Assembly (NCBI GenBank): GCA_033964015.1 | Contig: CM066912.1 | Location: 17,099,073-17,163,072 of the forward strand | Reading direction: 5' to 3' | Origin: Scolanthus callimorphus | Taxonomy: Eukaryota; Cnidaria; Anthozoa; Actiniaria; Edwardsiidae | Length of the DNA: 64,000 nucleotides | In this document: piece after piece, positions 25,987-38,716 of the stretch | Position numbering within the stretch: the first letter of the stretch is position 1 | Layout of the letters: each line of letters opens with the position of its first letter | Notes under the pieces: model-generated | What the model was told of the DNA's origin: nothing | Database searches by the model: none | Seen by the model: only the letters and a program-made list of their open reading frames with translations | Translations under genes and position numbers: made by a program

Positions 25987-26695
25987 AGTTTGTTCAAACT
26001 TGAATGAGATTTTTCTCAGCTCAAATCTTTCTCGAATTAGAATTATCCCTACACACAAATGTAAGTAATCTGTAATAGAACCATTTAGGTTTGAATGTCA
26101 ATGGTGCTATCGGCTAAGGGAACTGTGTTCTTTTTTAGTTTATGTGGGAGATTTCAACATGGCCGCGATGGTGGCTTTGTCCCTCGCTGAAAAAATCGCT
26201 TGAATTAGAACTTAGCCCACTGGAGAGATTTCCTCCTTCTCTTCTGGTTTGTGTCCTTCGTTTTGCGATACAGCGTCAGGATTTATACTTAGAAAGTATT
26301 ATTCATGGCTTTGTGGCATTTCGCCTTAGCGTGCTTCCAGAAAGCAAGGCGGTGTACGGCGGTGTACGTTTGTTCAAACTTGAAAGAAAATTTTTCTCAG
26401 CTTAAAGCTTACGAATAATAATTATCCTTGCACATTCCTGCAAGTAATCTGTGACAGAACCATTTATGTTTAGATGACTATGGTGATTTCGGCATTGCGA
26501 ACTGAGTTCTTGTTTAGTTCCTGGGAGAGATTTCAAAATGGCGGCGATGGCAGCTTTGTCCCTCGCTTAAGAAATCGCTTGAATTAGAACTTAGCCCAGG
26601 GTGAATCTTTTCCAACCAAAACACGCCCACTGTGGAGATATCCACTTTCTCTTCAGGTTTGTGAACTTCGTTTGGCGACACAGCTTCAGGGCCAA
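25987..26695 (+). repeat. Two tandem copies of a ~380-bp repeat
   Basis: Copy 1 (about 25987-26275) and copy 2 (about 26366-26695) share GTTTGTTCAAACTTGAA, TTTTTCTCAGCT, CAAGTAATCTGTGACAGAACC (variant in copy 1), and ATCGCTTGAATTAGAACTTA, among other blocks. They differ by point changes and small indels. No coding potential. Confidence 0.7.
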
Positions 26696-26756
26696 GCGGA
26701 GTGAGTGCGGACGATTTAGCCAATCAGAAACGTTTGCGCAGACAACCCGATTATAA

Positions 26757-26958
26757 TAGAATCCTATGATATCTCTTTTTGTGTAAATTGAGGACGAGAT
26801 ATCATAGGATTCAAGTATATTCAAAGCGTTCAGTCGGTAGATTCCGCCGAAAATAGCACTCAAAAAGACGATATCGCCCTCGTCGCTGCGCGACTCGTGC
26901 GATATCGCTTTTTTCGTGCTATTTTCTTAGCGGAATCTAGCCTCCTGAAGCTTTGAAT
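26757..26958. repeat. Nested hairpins with GCGATATCGC-type core
   Basis: GAATCCTATGATATCTC (26761) pairs with GAGATATCATAGGATTC (26797). Next to it, 26818-26958 is a long imperfect palindrome: TATTCAAAGC...GGATTCCGC...AATAGCAC...GATATCGC on one side matches the complement on the other, around the loop CCTCGTCGCTGCGCGACTCG. A related core recurs near 27920. Confidence 0.7.
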
Positions 26959-28013
26959 AATCCTATAGAATCCCATACCTCTATTCTATCGCGCGCGCTG
27001 ATTGGCTAAGAAGGAGAGGTATTTTTTGTGGAATACCCCAATTACACAGGGCCCCCGTCATTTAAATTTAAAAAATCGATGAGTTTTTTAGTTAGTACAG
27101 CATTCCCGGACTATTAATCAGATAGCACATACAAAAATCAAATTTGTTTTAAAGTTTTTGATAGAAGTTAGTTACGATAAAAGCAGGGGAAATGTATTTA
27201 TCTCCATTTTTCGTATGACAGTTTTTCGCGCGCTTTGTGAAACGTGGGCACACGCGCCTCCACAAAACACAAAACGCTCAAACTCTGTGTGGTCAACACA
27301 ACAAGTTTTGGAAACACAATCTCTCTGGTTCCTCCAAAGTTTCGGGTATTTCTACCCTGGGTATGCAAGGCAATGTCCAGATATTTACTTTACAAGATAT
27401 TTCAACGAGAAGCTGTTGGCTCTCGTTCGATGAAAGTTATGTTATCGATGAAGAGTTGTGTCAAATGTTAGAGGTGGAAAACACATGTAAAACGAAAAAC
27501 ACTACAGGAGCTGCGGTATTTACCAAGAATAAAGGAGATAGAAAGCCGTAAGGGAACAAGAAATCAAACAAGTAAGCTTTAAAAGTTAAAACATTTTCGA
27601 TCAGTAAGATAAATTTACTAATTCATATCATTTGAAACTTTTGTAGACTCGATCGCTTTTTTTCAAATTGGCTTCAGTCACTTCAGTGTGTCGACAATCT
27701 TAAAACTATACCTAAGCTTACTTTAGACTTGTAACACTGAACTGAATGAATTTTCTCTGATCTAAACATTTATATATTGCAATTTCTTGTTTTAAAGATT
27801 CGCTATTGCAGCAAAGCCTAATTTCAAGGGACTTTCGTTTTGAGATTCAGAAAATTCCATCGCTTTCGCATTAGCGCGGCTTTCAAGCGCACGAAATCCA
27901 CTACCAATTCTCTTAAATTTAGTCGTCGCTGCGCGACTCGAGCGATATCGGTTTTTCGCGTGAAATTTAGCGTGGAATTCCCTCGTCAGGCAATGGATTT
28001 ACCTATAGTATAT
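26959..28013. other. Noncoding sequence
   Basis: Short open frames around 27158-27551 have no coding character. The core CGTCGCTGCGCGACTCGAGCG at 27923 echoes the hairpin to the left. Confidence 0.4.
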
Positions 28014-28508
28014 GTCAACCTATATATCGTTGGAAAGCTTATAGAATGGACTAGCGGGCTATGGCAAAAAGAAATCACTTATTGATACCTTTTATTTTTT
28101 TTAAAGCATTGATTCAATATTTTGGTGTGCTATTTTCACGAGCTAACGCTGTCGAACTGCCGAATTTTTTAAAGTTTGTTTAGTTCAACAGTTATGAATT
28201 TTTAAAATCTTTAGAGTGTGAAAATTCCACAAAATTTGACCTTCGAAATTTAAAAGTTCGATAACTTTTGAGCAAAGCAAAATTTTAAAAAACGCAGACA
28301 CGGTTTTTGAGAAACACCTTTAAGGATTAAAACAATGTGTTACTTGGGAGTCAAGGTCTAGCAGTTCGTCAGCGTTATCTCTTGAAACTCTCACAGCCAA
28401 ATTTTTAATAAAACCTTAAAAAAAATGTAATTATGAAAAAAATAATTATTTTTGCCATAGTTCGCTAGTCCATTCCATAAGCTTTCCAACGATATATAGG
28501 TTGATATG
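28014..28508. repeat. Inverted repeat with ~57-bp arms
   Basis: CAACCTATATATCGTTGGAA (28017) with about 37 further bases matches the reverse complement of 28440-28508. Interior has no genes. The LINE at 28513 has inserted at the edge of the right arm. Confidence 0.65.
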
Positions 28509-28613
28509 TTTTTGGAGTGTTTTTGGAGCGCTGGGTTCGACTGGCATGGCGGACGGTGGTGTTTCGTGAAGCTCCGTCCTTTGAGCTCCATCCCTAGACA
28601 ATAACCGGTTTCA

Positions 28614-29429
28614 ATGCCCATTTTTAAAGGCAACAAGCGGCAATTGAGCAGTTCATCAAGCCCGGAGACTCGCTTAGAAAAGAAAGTAGCCATGGACACG
28701 GAGGATACCGAGCAATTGCTAGACAAAATTACTATCCTATCTCATAGCATGAAGGAAGGGTTTCGAGCAGTGCACGAAGACATGGACGAGATCCGTAGTT
28801 CATTAGTCAAAGACGTGCGTGAGCTGAAGTCTGCAGTGGGTGATTTAGAGAAGTCCCTGGAAAATGCATGGCTAGAAATTACCGACCTCAAAAGTAAAGC
28901 TGCTAATGTCGACATTTTAACTACAGAGGTAAACGAGTTACGAGCCAAGCTTGACGAGGAGAGAGAGAAACGGATAGCACTCGACGCGTACTCCAGGCGC
29001 GAAAATTTAAGCTTCAAAAATATCCCCGAGACTGAGCAGGAGGATTGTAAGAAGACCGTACAAGATATTCTTAAGAAAAAATTCGCCCTGAAGGACGTGC
29101 CGGATATCAAGTTCCACGCAGTCCACCGCGTTGGGAAGAATAAGCCTACTACACCGAGCAAACCCAGGCCGATTATCGTGCGATTTGTCTCCAGAGAGGA
29201 CCGGGACAAGGTTTTTCGTATGAAGAAATGTCTGAGCAGCTCGACAAGATATGTAGGAGGGTACATAACCCAAGACTATCCCAGAGAAGTGCAGAGAGAA
29301 AGAGTTGTATTGATAAGAGCCATGGAGATAGCCAAGGAAGCAGGCAAGCAGGCAAAGGTCTTAGGCCGCTCAGTGAAAATCGAAGAGGACCTTTACAACA
29401 TTAGCTCATTACCAGACAAATACCGGTGA
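28614..29429 (+). CDS. LINE ORF1 protein, L1-ORF1p-like
   Basis: A 271-residue RNA-binding chaperone of the L1 ORF1p type. The N-terminus is basic/Ser-rich, residues ~45-135 form a coiled coil (MKEGFRAVHEDMDEIRSSLV onward, then ELRAKLDEEREKRIALDAYS), an RRM-like domain begins YSRRENLSFKNIPE, and a C-terminal domain contains RPIIVRFVSREDRDKVF and GGYITQDYPREVQRER. The frame is intact. It would bind the LINE RNA as a trimer in the cytoplasm (family knowledge). Confidence 0.85.
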   Translation: MPIFKGNKRQLSSSSSPETRLEKKVAMDTEDTEQLLDKITILSHSMKEGFRAVHEDMDEIRSSLVKDVRELKSAVGDLEKSLENAWLEITDLKSKAANVDILTTEVNELRAKLDEEREKRIALDAYSRRENLSFKNIPETEQEDCKKTVQDILKKKFALKDVPDIKFHAVHRVGKNKPTTPSKPRPIIVRFVSREDRDKVFRMKKCLSSSTRYVGGYITQDYPREVQRERVVLIRAMEIAKEAGKQAKVLGRSVKIEEDLYNISSLPDKYR

Positions 29430-29696
29430 GAAACACGTTATCCCGACTATAGATGATTTGAGATGGAGCTGTTTTCTTCTGCATTTAAAATCTAGGCAGT
29501 TAGGTAAGTTTGAGCGCTAAGATTCGGCCCAAATTTAGCTCAGTTTTCGTTGCATCACAATGCAACACACAGTTTATGTATATGTTGTTGCTTTACTTTA
29601 AGTTACTTGGTTTTGCAGTGCCTTTATTTATAGCAGATTTTCCTAGCATTTCTAGTTTAGATATCTGCATGTATTTACTTCTCCAAATTTAGCGGT

Positions 29697-32600
29697 ATGC
29701 AAATCGATGTCAATATTTTGTCGCTGAATGTCAAGGGAATTGGGCAATACAAAAAACGTAAAAAGCTATTTAACTGGTTAAACAATCATGAAACAAAGAA
29801 AGATGTTGCCTTTTTACAGGAAACGCACAGTTCGCTTGACATTGAGCGCAAATGGCGGAACGAATTTCGGGGTGAGATATTTTACTCACACGGCACAACT
29901 AACAGCCGTGGAGTAGCCATAATGTTTGGTGAATCGTTAGACTACAAAATACTTTCATTCCACAATGACTTTGCGGGCCGTTTCATCGCCATACATTGCT
30001 CTATTCAAAGAGAACCTTTTTTGCTTATAAATTCGTATGCGCCGAATACTGAAAATGAACAAGTGAACTTAATAAAAGAAATCACCCGTCATATTTTACA
30101 AGCCGATTACCCTCAGGATGCTCCAATTATATGGGGGTTGCCCAAAATTTTTATTTTGACGAAAATTTAGAAGCAAAGGGTGGTGTACCGAAAGCAAAAA
30201 CAAAAACAATTGAAACGATTTTGGCAGTTATGTCAGACCTTGACTTGTGCGACATCTGGCGTCTTCGTAACCCTGACATGCGCAGATATACTTGGCGAGG
30301 CTTTGGCCCTAAAGACCCTTCAGGCAAATCCACACACATTCATCGTCGCTTGGATTATCTTTTCATTTCGGATTCAATTCTGTGCGTTATTGATAAGGCA
30401 GACATTATTGTCGCGCCCTCCACAGATCATTCTGCTATCTTTTTGTCGCTCAAGTCAGAATCCTCTACAAGAGAGAGTCACGGACCCGCCTTCTGGCGCT
30501 TCAATAATTCATTGATTAGTGATGAGAAATATGTGGAAGATATGCAGGAGGTTATTGGCTTGTATAAACTAGAGCTTGATAAGGCCAATATTATCCACAA
30601 CCCCAAAGCTTCGCTGGGAGCTTTTGAAATATGAAGTGAGAAAATTTACTATGCGATATTCCAAAAAAAGATCAAAAGATTTTAAATCGCGATATAGCTC
30701 TCTGGAAAAAGAACTCAAAGACATAGAACAGAGGACGGGCTGGGAGAGTGATGATGAACTGATGTCCAAGCACGAAAATCTACGAAACGAACTGGAAAGG
30801 TATAGCGATTATGTAACAGAAGGTCTTATTGTGCGGTCTAGGTCTGCATGGCACCAGTTTGGTGAAAAAAGCACCAGTTATTTCTTATCGCTTAAACTCA
30901 TATCAAAAAAATAATTGATGAAGAAAATACGGATCACATTTTAACAGAATCCAAGGAAGTGCTAAGTTGTATCCAGCAATATTTTTCTAATCTTTACACA
31001 TCTAAAAGCGCAAAAACCGAGGAGGAGTGCCTGAATTTCTTGTCCTCGATTAATACCCCGCGGCTAAGAGAAGACGAAAAAGCCCGCTGCGAAGGTTTAT
31101 TGACCATGAACGAATGTCACGAAAGTCTCCAACAAATGGGTAAAAACAAAAACCCCGGCAACGACGGCCTCTCCAAGGAATTCTATACCGCTTTTTGGGG
31201 ATGCTTGGGTAAGGATTTGGTCGCTTGTTTAAATGACTGCTTCTTTAAAGGCGAGCTAACTACAACACAAAAACAAGCTATAATTACCCTGATCGAGAAA
31301 AAAGATAAGGATGTAAGGTTTTTAAAAAATTGGAGGCCTATCAGTCTAATAAACGTTGACGCGAAAATATGCAGCAAAGTCTTAAGTAACAGGTTGGCCA
31401 CAGTACTCCCCTCTATAATCAGCGAAGATCAGGCGGCATTTGTGAAGGGGCGCCAAATAAAAGAACAAATAAAGCTGCTTCAAGACATCATGTACTTCGT
31501 AAAGGACAAGAAACTTAAGACACTGCTGTTCGCAGCTGATTTCGAAAAAGCCTTTGACAGCGTAGAGCACAATTATTTTTTTGCAACTTTAACTAAATTT
31601 GGCTTCGGCCCAAATTTCACCCACTGGATTAAAGTGATTCTAAGTAACAACCCGAGCTGCATTATCAACAACGGACACGCAAGCCCACACTTTCCAATAG
31701 GGCGTGGCTCGAAACAAGGAGATCCGATCAGCCCTCAATTATTTATTTTAGTTATTGAAATTCTCGCCACTTTGATCCGCTCCAACCATCACATACAGGG
31801 TGTTGACCTTCAGGAGAAAGAAAAGAAAATTGTCATGTTTGCAGACGACACCACCTTTTTACTAAAAGACCTGACTTCACTAGATCACGTATTGTCCACT
31901 TTAGATACTTTTTATCAGTTTTCATCTCTTAGAACAAACCCCAGTAAATCGGAGATAGGATGGTTACAGGGTTACGAAAACGTTCTGGAAAGACACAGGA
32001 ATTTTAAATGGGTCGATTTCAACGCCAAAGGGACTACAATCCTTGGAATATGCTTTTCATACAATGAAGCATATAGTTATGAAAATAATTTGGACAAACC
32101 ATTTCAAAAACTTAAATCCGTCCTATCTATTTGGAGCATGCGCAGTCTTACCCTATTTGGCAAAATCCAAATAATAAAATCCCTAGCCGTGTCCAAATTA
32201 GATTATGTTTGTTCTAAAATATTTGTCCCGGAAATATTCGTCAAGTCTGTTCAAAATGAGCTAAACAAATTTATATGGAACGGAAAAAAAACGAAAATAA
32301 AACACGACACACTTATCGGCGATTATGGAGATGGCGGCCTCAGAGCCTTAGATTTTAGTATGAAGATGAGGGCGTATTTGGGAACCTGGGCAAAAGAGTT
32401 ATTGGAAGAGGAGGAAAAAGATTGGACAATTTTACCGCGACTTTATTTAAATGAATTAGGGGGAATCAAGTGTATTGGTTTAAATTTCTATATTTCAAAC
32501 ATCCCGGAATCTCTACCAATTCTCTACAAACAGGTGTTGCGCACCTGGGCAGAAATAAGTCATTGTGAATTCCAAAATGATTCTTTCGACATTTTATGCC

Positions 32601-33368
32601 AGCCCCTTTGGAATAATAAATACATTAAAGGCATGGACCCAAACCAATTTAAAGAATTTACTAGAAATAGTATTTGGCTGATCAAAGATATTGTCAGCAA
32701 TGGTCATTAAAATGCTTTCAAAAGGGGTAGGGGAAGGTTATTTTCTTCACTGGCACCGACTCAAATCTTCAATTCCAGGGGCGTGGAAAGACATAATACA
32801 AAGGGGCTGGCAGCTTGCAACCCGGAGTCAACAGGAAGATAAATACGCCCTCAAACTGCACCTGGGGGATAAGACCGTCCCTCTCTCCAAACTAACCTCA
32901 AAAACATTATACTGGTATTTTGTAGGAATTCAATTTAAACCTCCAACTGCCAAAAGAATTTAGAGAAAAGGATAGTCAATTATTCTCTTGATTGGCCCTT
33001 GATATATAAGCGCTTGCATTGCAGCACAATTGATTCCGTAGCTTTCAGTACAAAGTCTTATCTTATATCTTAATAATTCACTGTTCCAATTTAAATTGGT
33101 CGACACCCCCAGGTGCTCTTTTTGGTTGACCCAACTTGAAACTGTAGATCATATTTTCGTAAACTGCATTGAATCTGAAAACCTTTACCTGCAAATTCGC
33201 TCATGGTTGTCAGAAAAAGCCCAAGTAAACCTTCCCCCACTAGAGGTGTCATATATTCTATTAGGGGTTGAAAAGACTTATTACAATTCAACATTGGTAA
33301 ATTTTATAATATTACTTTATAAGCTCTTCTTTACAAATCAAGACCTTCTTACAGAATTCCATCACTGA
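29697..33368 (+). pseudogene. LINE ORF2: endonuclease, reverse transcriptase, Cys motif (frame-broken)
   Basis: The N-terminal apurinic-type endonuclease starts MQIDVNILSLNVKGIG and contains FLQETHSS, LLINSYAPN and TDHSAI. The reverse transcriptase (30959-32710) has KNPGNDGLSKEFY, NWRPISLINVDAKI, AFVKGRQI, FEKAFDSVEH, GSKQGDPISPQLF and FADDTTFLL. The C-terminal Cys/His motif is around 33125-33175 (HIFVNC). Frame changes are at about 30131 (G5 run), 30570-30630, 30890-30950, 32700 and 32960-33095. The RT is intact in itself. The pattern of motifs fits the Tx1/L1 group. Confidence 0.85.
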
Positions 33369-33650
33369 CTACTTTCATTGGCTTTATGGCTCACTACGAG
33401 CGCATTGAAATAAAAACCGCACAAAATCTTGATAAAATGTATCAACACCTTACGAAATGGGAGAAATTACTGGCCTTCTTTTGACCTTCTCAACTTGAAA
33501 TGTGGAAAACTTATTAACTGTTACTAATGTCAGTCACTGCTATGTATATATAGTCTTTCTTTTCCTTTTTAGTGTTGTATATGTGTCTAGTTATGTAAAA
33601 TATGTAGGGTGGGATATTGATCAAAATTAATAAAGATTATTAAAAAAAAA

Positions 33651-33915
33651 AGGTTGATATGTTTTGGTTAAACTAAGGACGTGTATGATTTCTTTTTCGA
33701 ACCCGTGCGCGAAGGTTCTCAGTAACCTTAAGGCCCCGTTTATCCCCCTCCCCCCTAAATCAATGTTGGTTATGAAGGGCGTCCATCCCTCGACACGTTC
33801 CTTGCAACATTGCTTCGGGGAGAGGGGGGGGGGGGAGTGAAATGACAGGAATAAAGCGAAAATTAAGAAGCGATTTCAATAATTTTCTCTACAGGTTTTG
33901 TCCAAGATTGTAGTT
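33651..33915 (-). repeat. Right copy of the inverted dispersed repeat
   Basis: Reverse complement of 25445-25600, with an extra ~130-bp C/G-rich stretch (33740-33870) that includes a G12 run. It is the target into which the LINE inserted. Confidence 0.55.
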
Positions 33916-36900
33916 CTCGGACGAGTTTATTTGATCGTGCTCATGAAATGCACCAGCAGTAATCATAGATCTCCCCTGGGAATGCAGTAAAATATATCGT
34001 GCGTTCATTTATGCATATGTTCATATGGCTGAGTTTCCACTATAATAACAATGGAGACGCGTATATTCAGAGTCGTGAAATGGTAAACTTTAGCTTCCTA
34101 ATTCTTCAAACCATAGTTTATAGAGGAGAATGGTTAGGAAACCTGACACCCTGTTATTGTACTGTGTCTTTGTTCACTTTTTTAGAGGAATCCTTTCGTC
34201 TGTGCAGGGTCACGGTACATAAGTACCAAAATCCAGCCAGTAACATTCAGTGTACAACCAGGCATGCATATTCGATAAGCATGAAACAAAAGATTGTGCT
34301 GGATCAATATCACGTGATAGCCCCTTTCAACATCCAGCCCACGCTATTGTGTTGACCCTTTGAAGTATGCCAGGCTTCCCAACCATTCCACTCCATTAAC
34401 TATGTTCAAACCGTATGCTCAAACTTACAGGTGGATTACTAACTGTTATTTGCCGTTGAAATAGCGAGGGAGAATTTAGAATGACGTATTTGGCTCGCAT
34501 GAGGAACTTGAATAATTCGGCGATAAATTTGTATCTCTACAAAGCATGTTCTTGTCGCATCGCGTTCGCCTGATCCATTTGAATACGTCCAGGATGAATG
34601 GGGAAGGATTGGACTATTGTATGGCGAGTATTGATTTTGACCACAATAACTTTTAATTTGAGCTACTGTTACATATTCATAAGCTCAACATTTTTTGTTA
34701 TTAATTTTCCCTTGATTTTTTTCAATAGATGCAAGGTCCCAATTCAGCAATACGTTTGTCAGATGAGAGTTCAATTAACAATGACCACATACACGCAGAA
34801 TGTAGTGGTTTGCAACTCTATTTTTGAAGAAGTTGAACCGAAAACGCGAAAACGAGGTTTTGTTTGCGCGTGCATCGCACCTCCCAAATTAGAAGTATAT
34901 AGTATTTGTTTTAATATTCATAAACTAGATGCATTGATGATTATATGCGTTTCATATCAGATCGGTCGGATGTTTCCAAGGGGCTTCTCAAACTCATTAA
35001 TTATTCATGAGGGCGTAGACCAATGGGGTTCTTGCATTTGGTCAGGTGTATGACTTTGGAAACCCAATGAAACACCAGTTGAAAATCACTAGTGTTTGGA
35101 AACGATTTCCAACACTAGTGATATGAGTTCTTAATTAGCATATTCATAGACTAATCGAACACAATTCAATAACAATTGTCTTGATCGGCAGCTTTCTGTT
35201 CTTTAGCGCCAATCCTGCCCGCTCGTCCCGTCCTTCCCTTCTGCGTCCAGCAAACGTCTGAAGTGAGCAAATCTAACAAAACAAAACAATACATGCAAAC
35301 ACCAGTTCGTCGTTGCACTCGAATCTTGTTTTGCCCAAAAGACCCAAAAATATTTTCAGCAATCAAAACTAACAATCCATTTCCATCCGCATTAATTTGA
35401 ACCAAAACGCTGCAAAGCGCTGTTAATTTATCAGTCGAAAGCTCACTTAACAAAGGTATGCTAATATTTTGGTTGCTCCTAGTGAATTCACAGCTTTCTA
35501 GCTCTCCAAATTACACTGATAATATCGTGGCTAATAGCATGCTTGGAGCAGAAACGTGGACATATAAACATAAACTAACTTTGTCGTTGCCATCCAAGAA
35601 ATTGAAATCCAGGTTGGGCTTTCGTTCCAGTACGTACCGACGTATCTCGCACACGATTTGGTATAGAGAGTTTTTGGCGGATACCGCTCTCCTTGCCCGC
35701 AAATACTTTCTTTTTCTTCCGCAGTCTTAGGCGGACGAAACCTTGACTGCGCCATGTTCAAGGTGAAATGGCGATTCAATTAGCATATTCAAGGTTGTAC
35801 AATCTAGCAATTGATTAGATGGCATGTTCTTTGCCTGGACAAAAGGGCTGATGTAATCAGCTAATTTGGCGTCTTTGGGCTTATGTAATCACGTTTTTGT
35901 TCTTTAACATTCTATGCGTGATTGCATAACATGATATAAACTGTGTATTTTATTTTTGTGAGAAGTAATTCCAAAAACTCGTTCTGCGTGTTTCATTGGG
36001 ATCACAAACAACTCGAAAACAATAAAACACTCGCGGCTACGCCGCTCGTGTTTCAATGGTTTTCTCGTTGTTTGCAAACCCAATGCAACACTTGAACTCG
36101 TTTTTGAAATATTACATAAAACATAATTTAGAAATGAAGGTATTTTCGAAAATAATTACCCGCGGGCCACCTTAAATACCGTTTTATTTTAACATAATAA
36201 ATGTGCGAATAAGATATCTGACTGAAGAAATTTTACTGCTAAAAGCATACTTGTTTTGAATATTTTATCGACGTGATTTTCTATTTTAATCATCAGCTTC
36301 TTACTAGTAGAGACGTTGAATTCATATTGTTGGAAGTTTGAAGTCATCCCCGCTGTCATTCCCGCTAAGACAAACGAGTACTACGAATGAATACTACCTG
36401 TACCATCAAAGTAGCAACAATAGCGTGATACTTGAGGTCATGACCTTCTCAATCATGGCTATACAACCGAATGCATAAGTCGTCGGAACACCTAGTCCTT
36501 CCTTCCCCTTCCAATGTTGAGCGGGAAATAATACTGGACACAATTTTGGACAACATTGAAGGGAGGGCAGGGATAGCGTATTCTCTCCGCAAAGCGTTCC
36601 AACATTTTGAATTTGATTGTAGCCATCACAGGGAGCTCACTTTTACGGTTCAAATCAAGAAAACTAATAAAAATATTTCCCTCTTCGCTGAATAAAGCGA
36701 AAGGAAATCTATTTCCTTTGCCCTGCATTCTGGTCCAATCCGATTAGCTAATTATTATGCTTTGCCCAGACTCGCCCACTATGGCCTCATTACCACAAAA
36801 TGGCTTCCCTCTGGCGCTATCCTCGTAAGAAAAAGGGATGTAACAACGCCTCCATTTTCGTCTCGATCAACCGTACGCCAAGGACTCGACGGAAGTAGAT

Positions 36901-37011
36901 GGCTACAAAAGACCGGAAGTATATATTGATTGTTTAAATAATTTAAAAAAATAGAAAACGCGACCGTTACGACCGATCGCTTGAAGATGAGCGCTGCGTG
37001 ACGAAGTTAGA
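33916..37011. other. Long noncoding intergenic stretch
   Basis: Open frames here (for example 33999-34355, 34598-35053, 35166-35453) have no recognisable protein character. Small palindromic pieces occur, e.g. around CTCGCGGCTACGCCGCTCG at 36029-36047. Confidence 0.45.
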
Positions 37012-37110
37012 GTTAATTACCGAGATTCGAGGCAATAACCCCAATACATCCCAAGGGCCGTAGGCCCGAGGGATGTATTGGGGTTATTGCCGAGAATCGA
37101 GGTAATTAAC
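37012..37110. repeat. Hairpin, 41-bp arms
   Basis: GTTAATTACCGAGATTCGAG opens the left arm; GGCAATAACCCCAATACATC closes it; the right arm is its near-exact complement, with a 17-bp loop (AAGGGCCGTAGGCCCGA). No gene inside. Confidence 0.75.
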
Positions 37111-38630
37111 GGACTTAGTTTACAGTTGACAAGGTTTTCAGAAAACAGGGACAAATAAAATGCATTCTTCTCATTGAATTTAACAGTTTTGAAAAGGAGT
37201 ACAGTTTACAATTGAAAAAGATAGCGGATTCCAATAAGAACTATTGTTAGTTATTTAGCTGCTTTCATAGAAGTGGGTTCCCCAGAGAAACTTGTTGCAA
37301 TTAATTTTTACCATGCACAATAAAGTTGTGATGCTGAAGAAAATGAATGACAACTTTTATTCAACTATGATTGACAAAGGTTTCCAAACACGAATTACGT
37401 CTTTTGTTTTCGTACAACAGCCAGTCCAATCAATCAAGCGGCCTTTTGTAAAAGCGCGACTCATTAAAGCGCTGTTATTTTGGTCGGTACGTAGCTGCTT
37501 AAAGCTCCTCTCTGGTTGGATAATACAACAATACCCTATACCTCAACACAAAGAACGAGGATAATAGACTAGAGACAAAAGAACTCCTTTGTAGAACGAA
37601 AATAATAGAGACAAAAGCAACTACGTCCTTATTGGTTATTTTCATTTGTACCACGCCCTGACAGCTAACAGCTACTACAGATCAATTTGCATAACGTTGT
37701 GTCTAGCAAAACGGATGGAACTGATTCAAGATGGAGAAACTGAAGGCAAGTTTCAGGTATTTTGCGCTCGTTGGTTGCTCTCTACGATTAGATATGCAAT
37801 TATTACCTGGTCATGATTTTAACTGTATTTTCAGGTTTACGTCTTAAACACACTCTATGGGCAATGAGACCAAGCGAGTAGACTGGACAAACGCTTCTCA
37901 ACTGAAGGCGTTCTCGGAAATCGTGTTTTGTGGCGTTCAACGGGATTCGCATAAAGGATATTTAGGAGCAAATATTGGTTATAGACAGACAGTCAGCATA
38001 GATGCATAAACTGAGATTATTGGATGTTTTTTTCTCGGGTAAGTGCATGGATTTGAATTCACTAGTTAAATGTTTGGGTTGATAATTGAATTAGTCATTG
38101 TGAAAGGGGCACTGTCATGGTCTATCATGAATTTGGTCTAACTTGGGTCATTTTAAGTAGCTTAAATGCAGTCAAACTCCCTACAAATCAACAAAATAAT
38201 GGTCTACGTTTTTTAACTAACCTTTCAGCTGCTAGATCAATACAAATTTGGAGTATTTTCGTGTATAATCGAGGGGATGGAATTGGATTGCTAATTGGCA
38301 TTTTTCATTTTCGAACAGGCTGTGAACAAGTTTCTTTTTCTTTCTAAGACTAATTTGAAACAGAATATAGGTTCGGAGTTGTTTCTGTAGAACACTTGTC
38401 TTATTTTAAAACATTTTGATGAAACAAACGTGACAGTGCCCCTTGAAGTCTTGGTAAAAATGGCTTATTGTGTGGTTCCAGAAATTATCCATAGGAAGGA
38501 TAATAGGAAAGGATATATTTTCCATACAAATACTGTATTTTTCTTCGGGAATTCCAGAGAGGTGGGGGGGTCACTTTTCAACACTCTTCAGGGGGGGGAT
38601 ATTTTCTGGAACCACACATTATTGATTTAC
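37111..38630. other. Noncoding intergenic stretch
   Basis: No gene or clear repeat seen. Confidence 0.4.
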
Positions 38631-38716
38631 AGGTAAGTAAATGGCTTATTATGGATTAATAGGTACATAACTAGATATTTACCTATGAATCCATAATAAG
38701 CCATTTATTTACCTAT
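38631..38716. repeat. Hairpin, ~35-bp arms
   Basis: AAATGGCTTATTATGGATT (38638) pairs with AATCCATAATAAGCCATTT (38688), with flanking AGGTAAGTA / ATTTACCT also pairing. Part of the pattern repeats again up to 38740. Confidence 0.7.

Larger units (their letters stand above)
28513..33650 (+). mobile_element. Tx1/L1-like LINE, nearly full length
   Basis: Bounded by a 15-bp direct repeat, AGGTTGATATGTTTT, at 28498-28512 and 33651-33665, and ending in AATAAAGATTATTAAAAAAAAA. It carries ORF1 (28614-29429) and a broken ORF2 (29697-33368) with endonuclease, reverse transcriptase and a C-terminal Cys motif. About 5.1 kb. The clear duplication and continuous ORF1 mean it is fairly recent. Confidence 0.9.

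Noticed and set aside
29510..29692. Short membrane-like frame between LINE ORF1 and ORF2
   Set aside because: AT-rich spacer with hydrophobic codons by chance; no conservation expected in LINE spacers.
34598..35053. 151-codon frame in the intergenic region
   Set aside because: No domain, no splice context and composition like the surrounding noncoding DNA.
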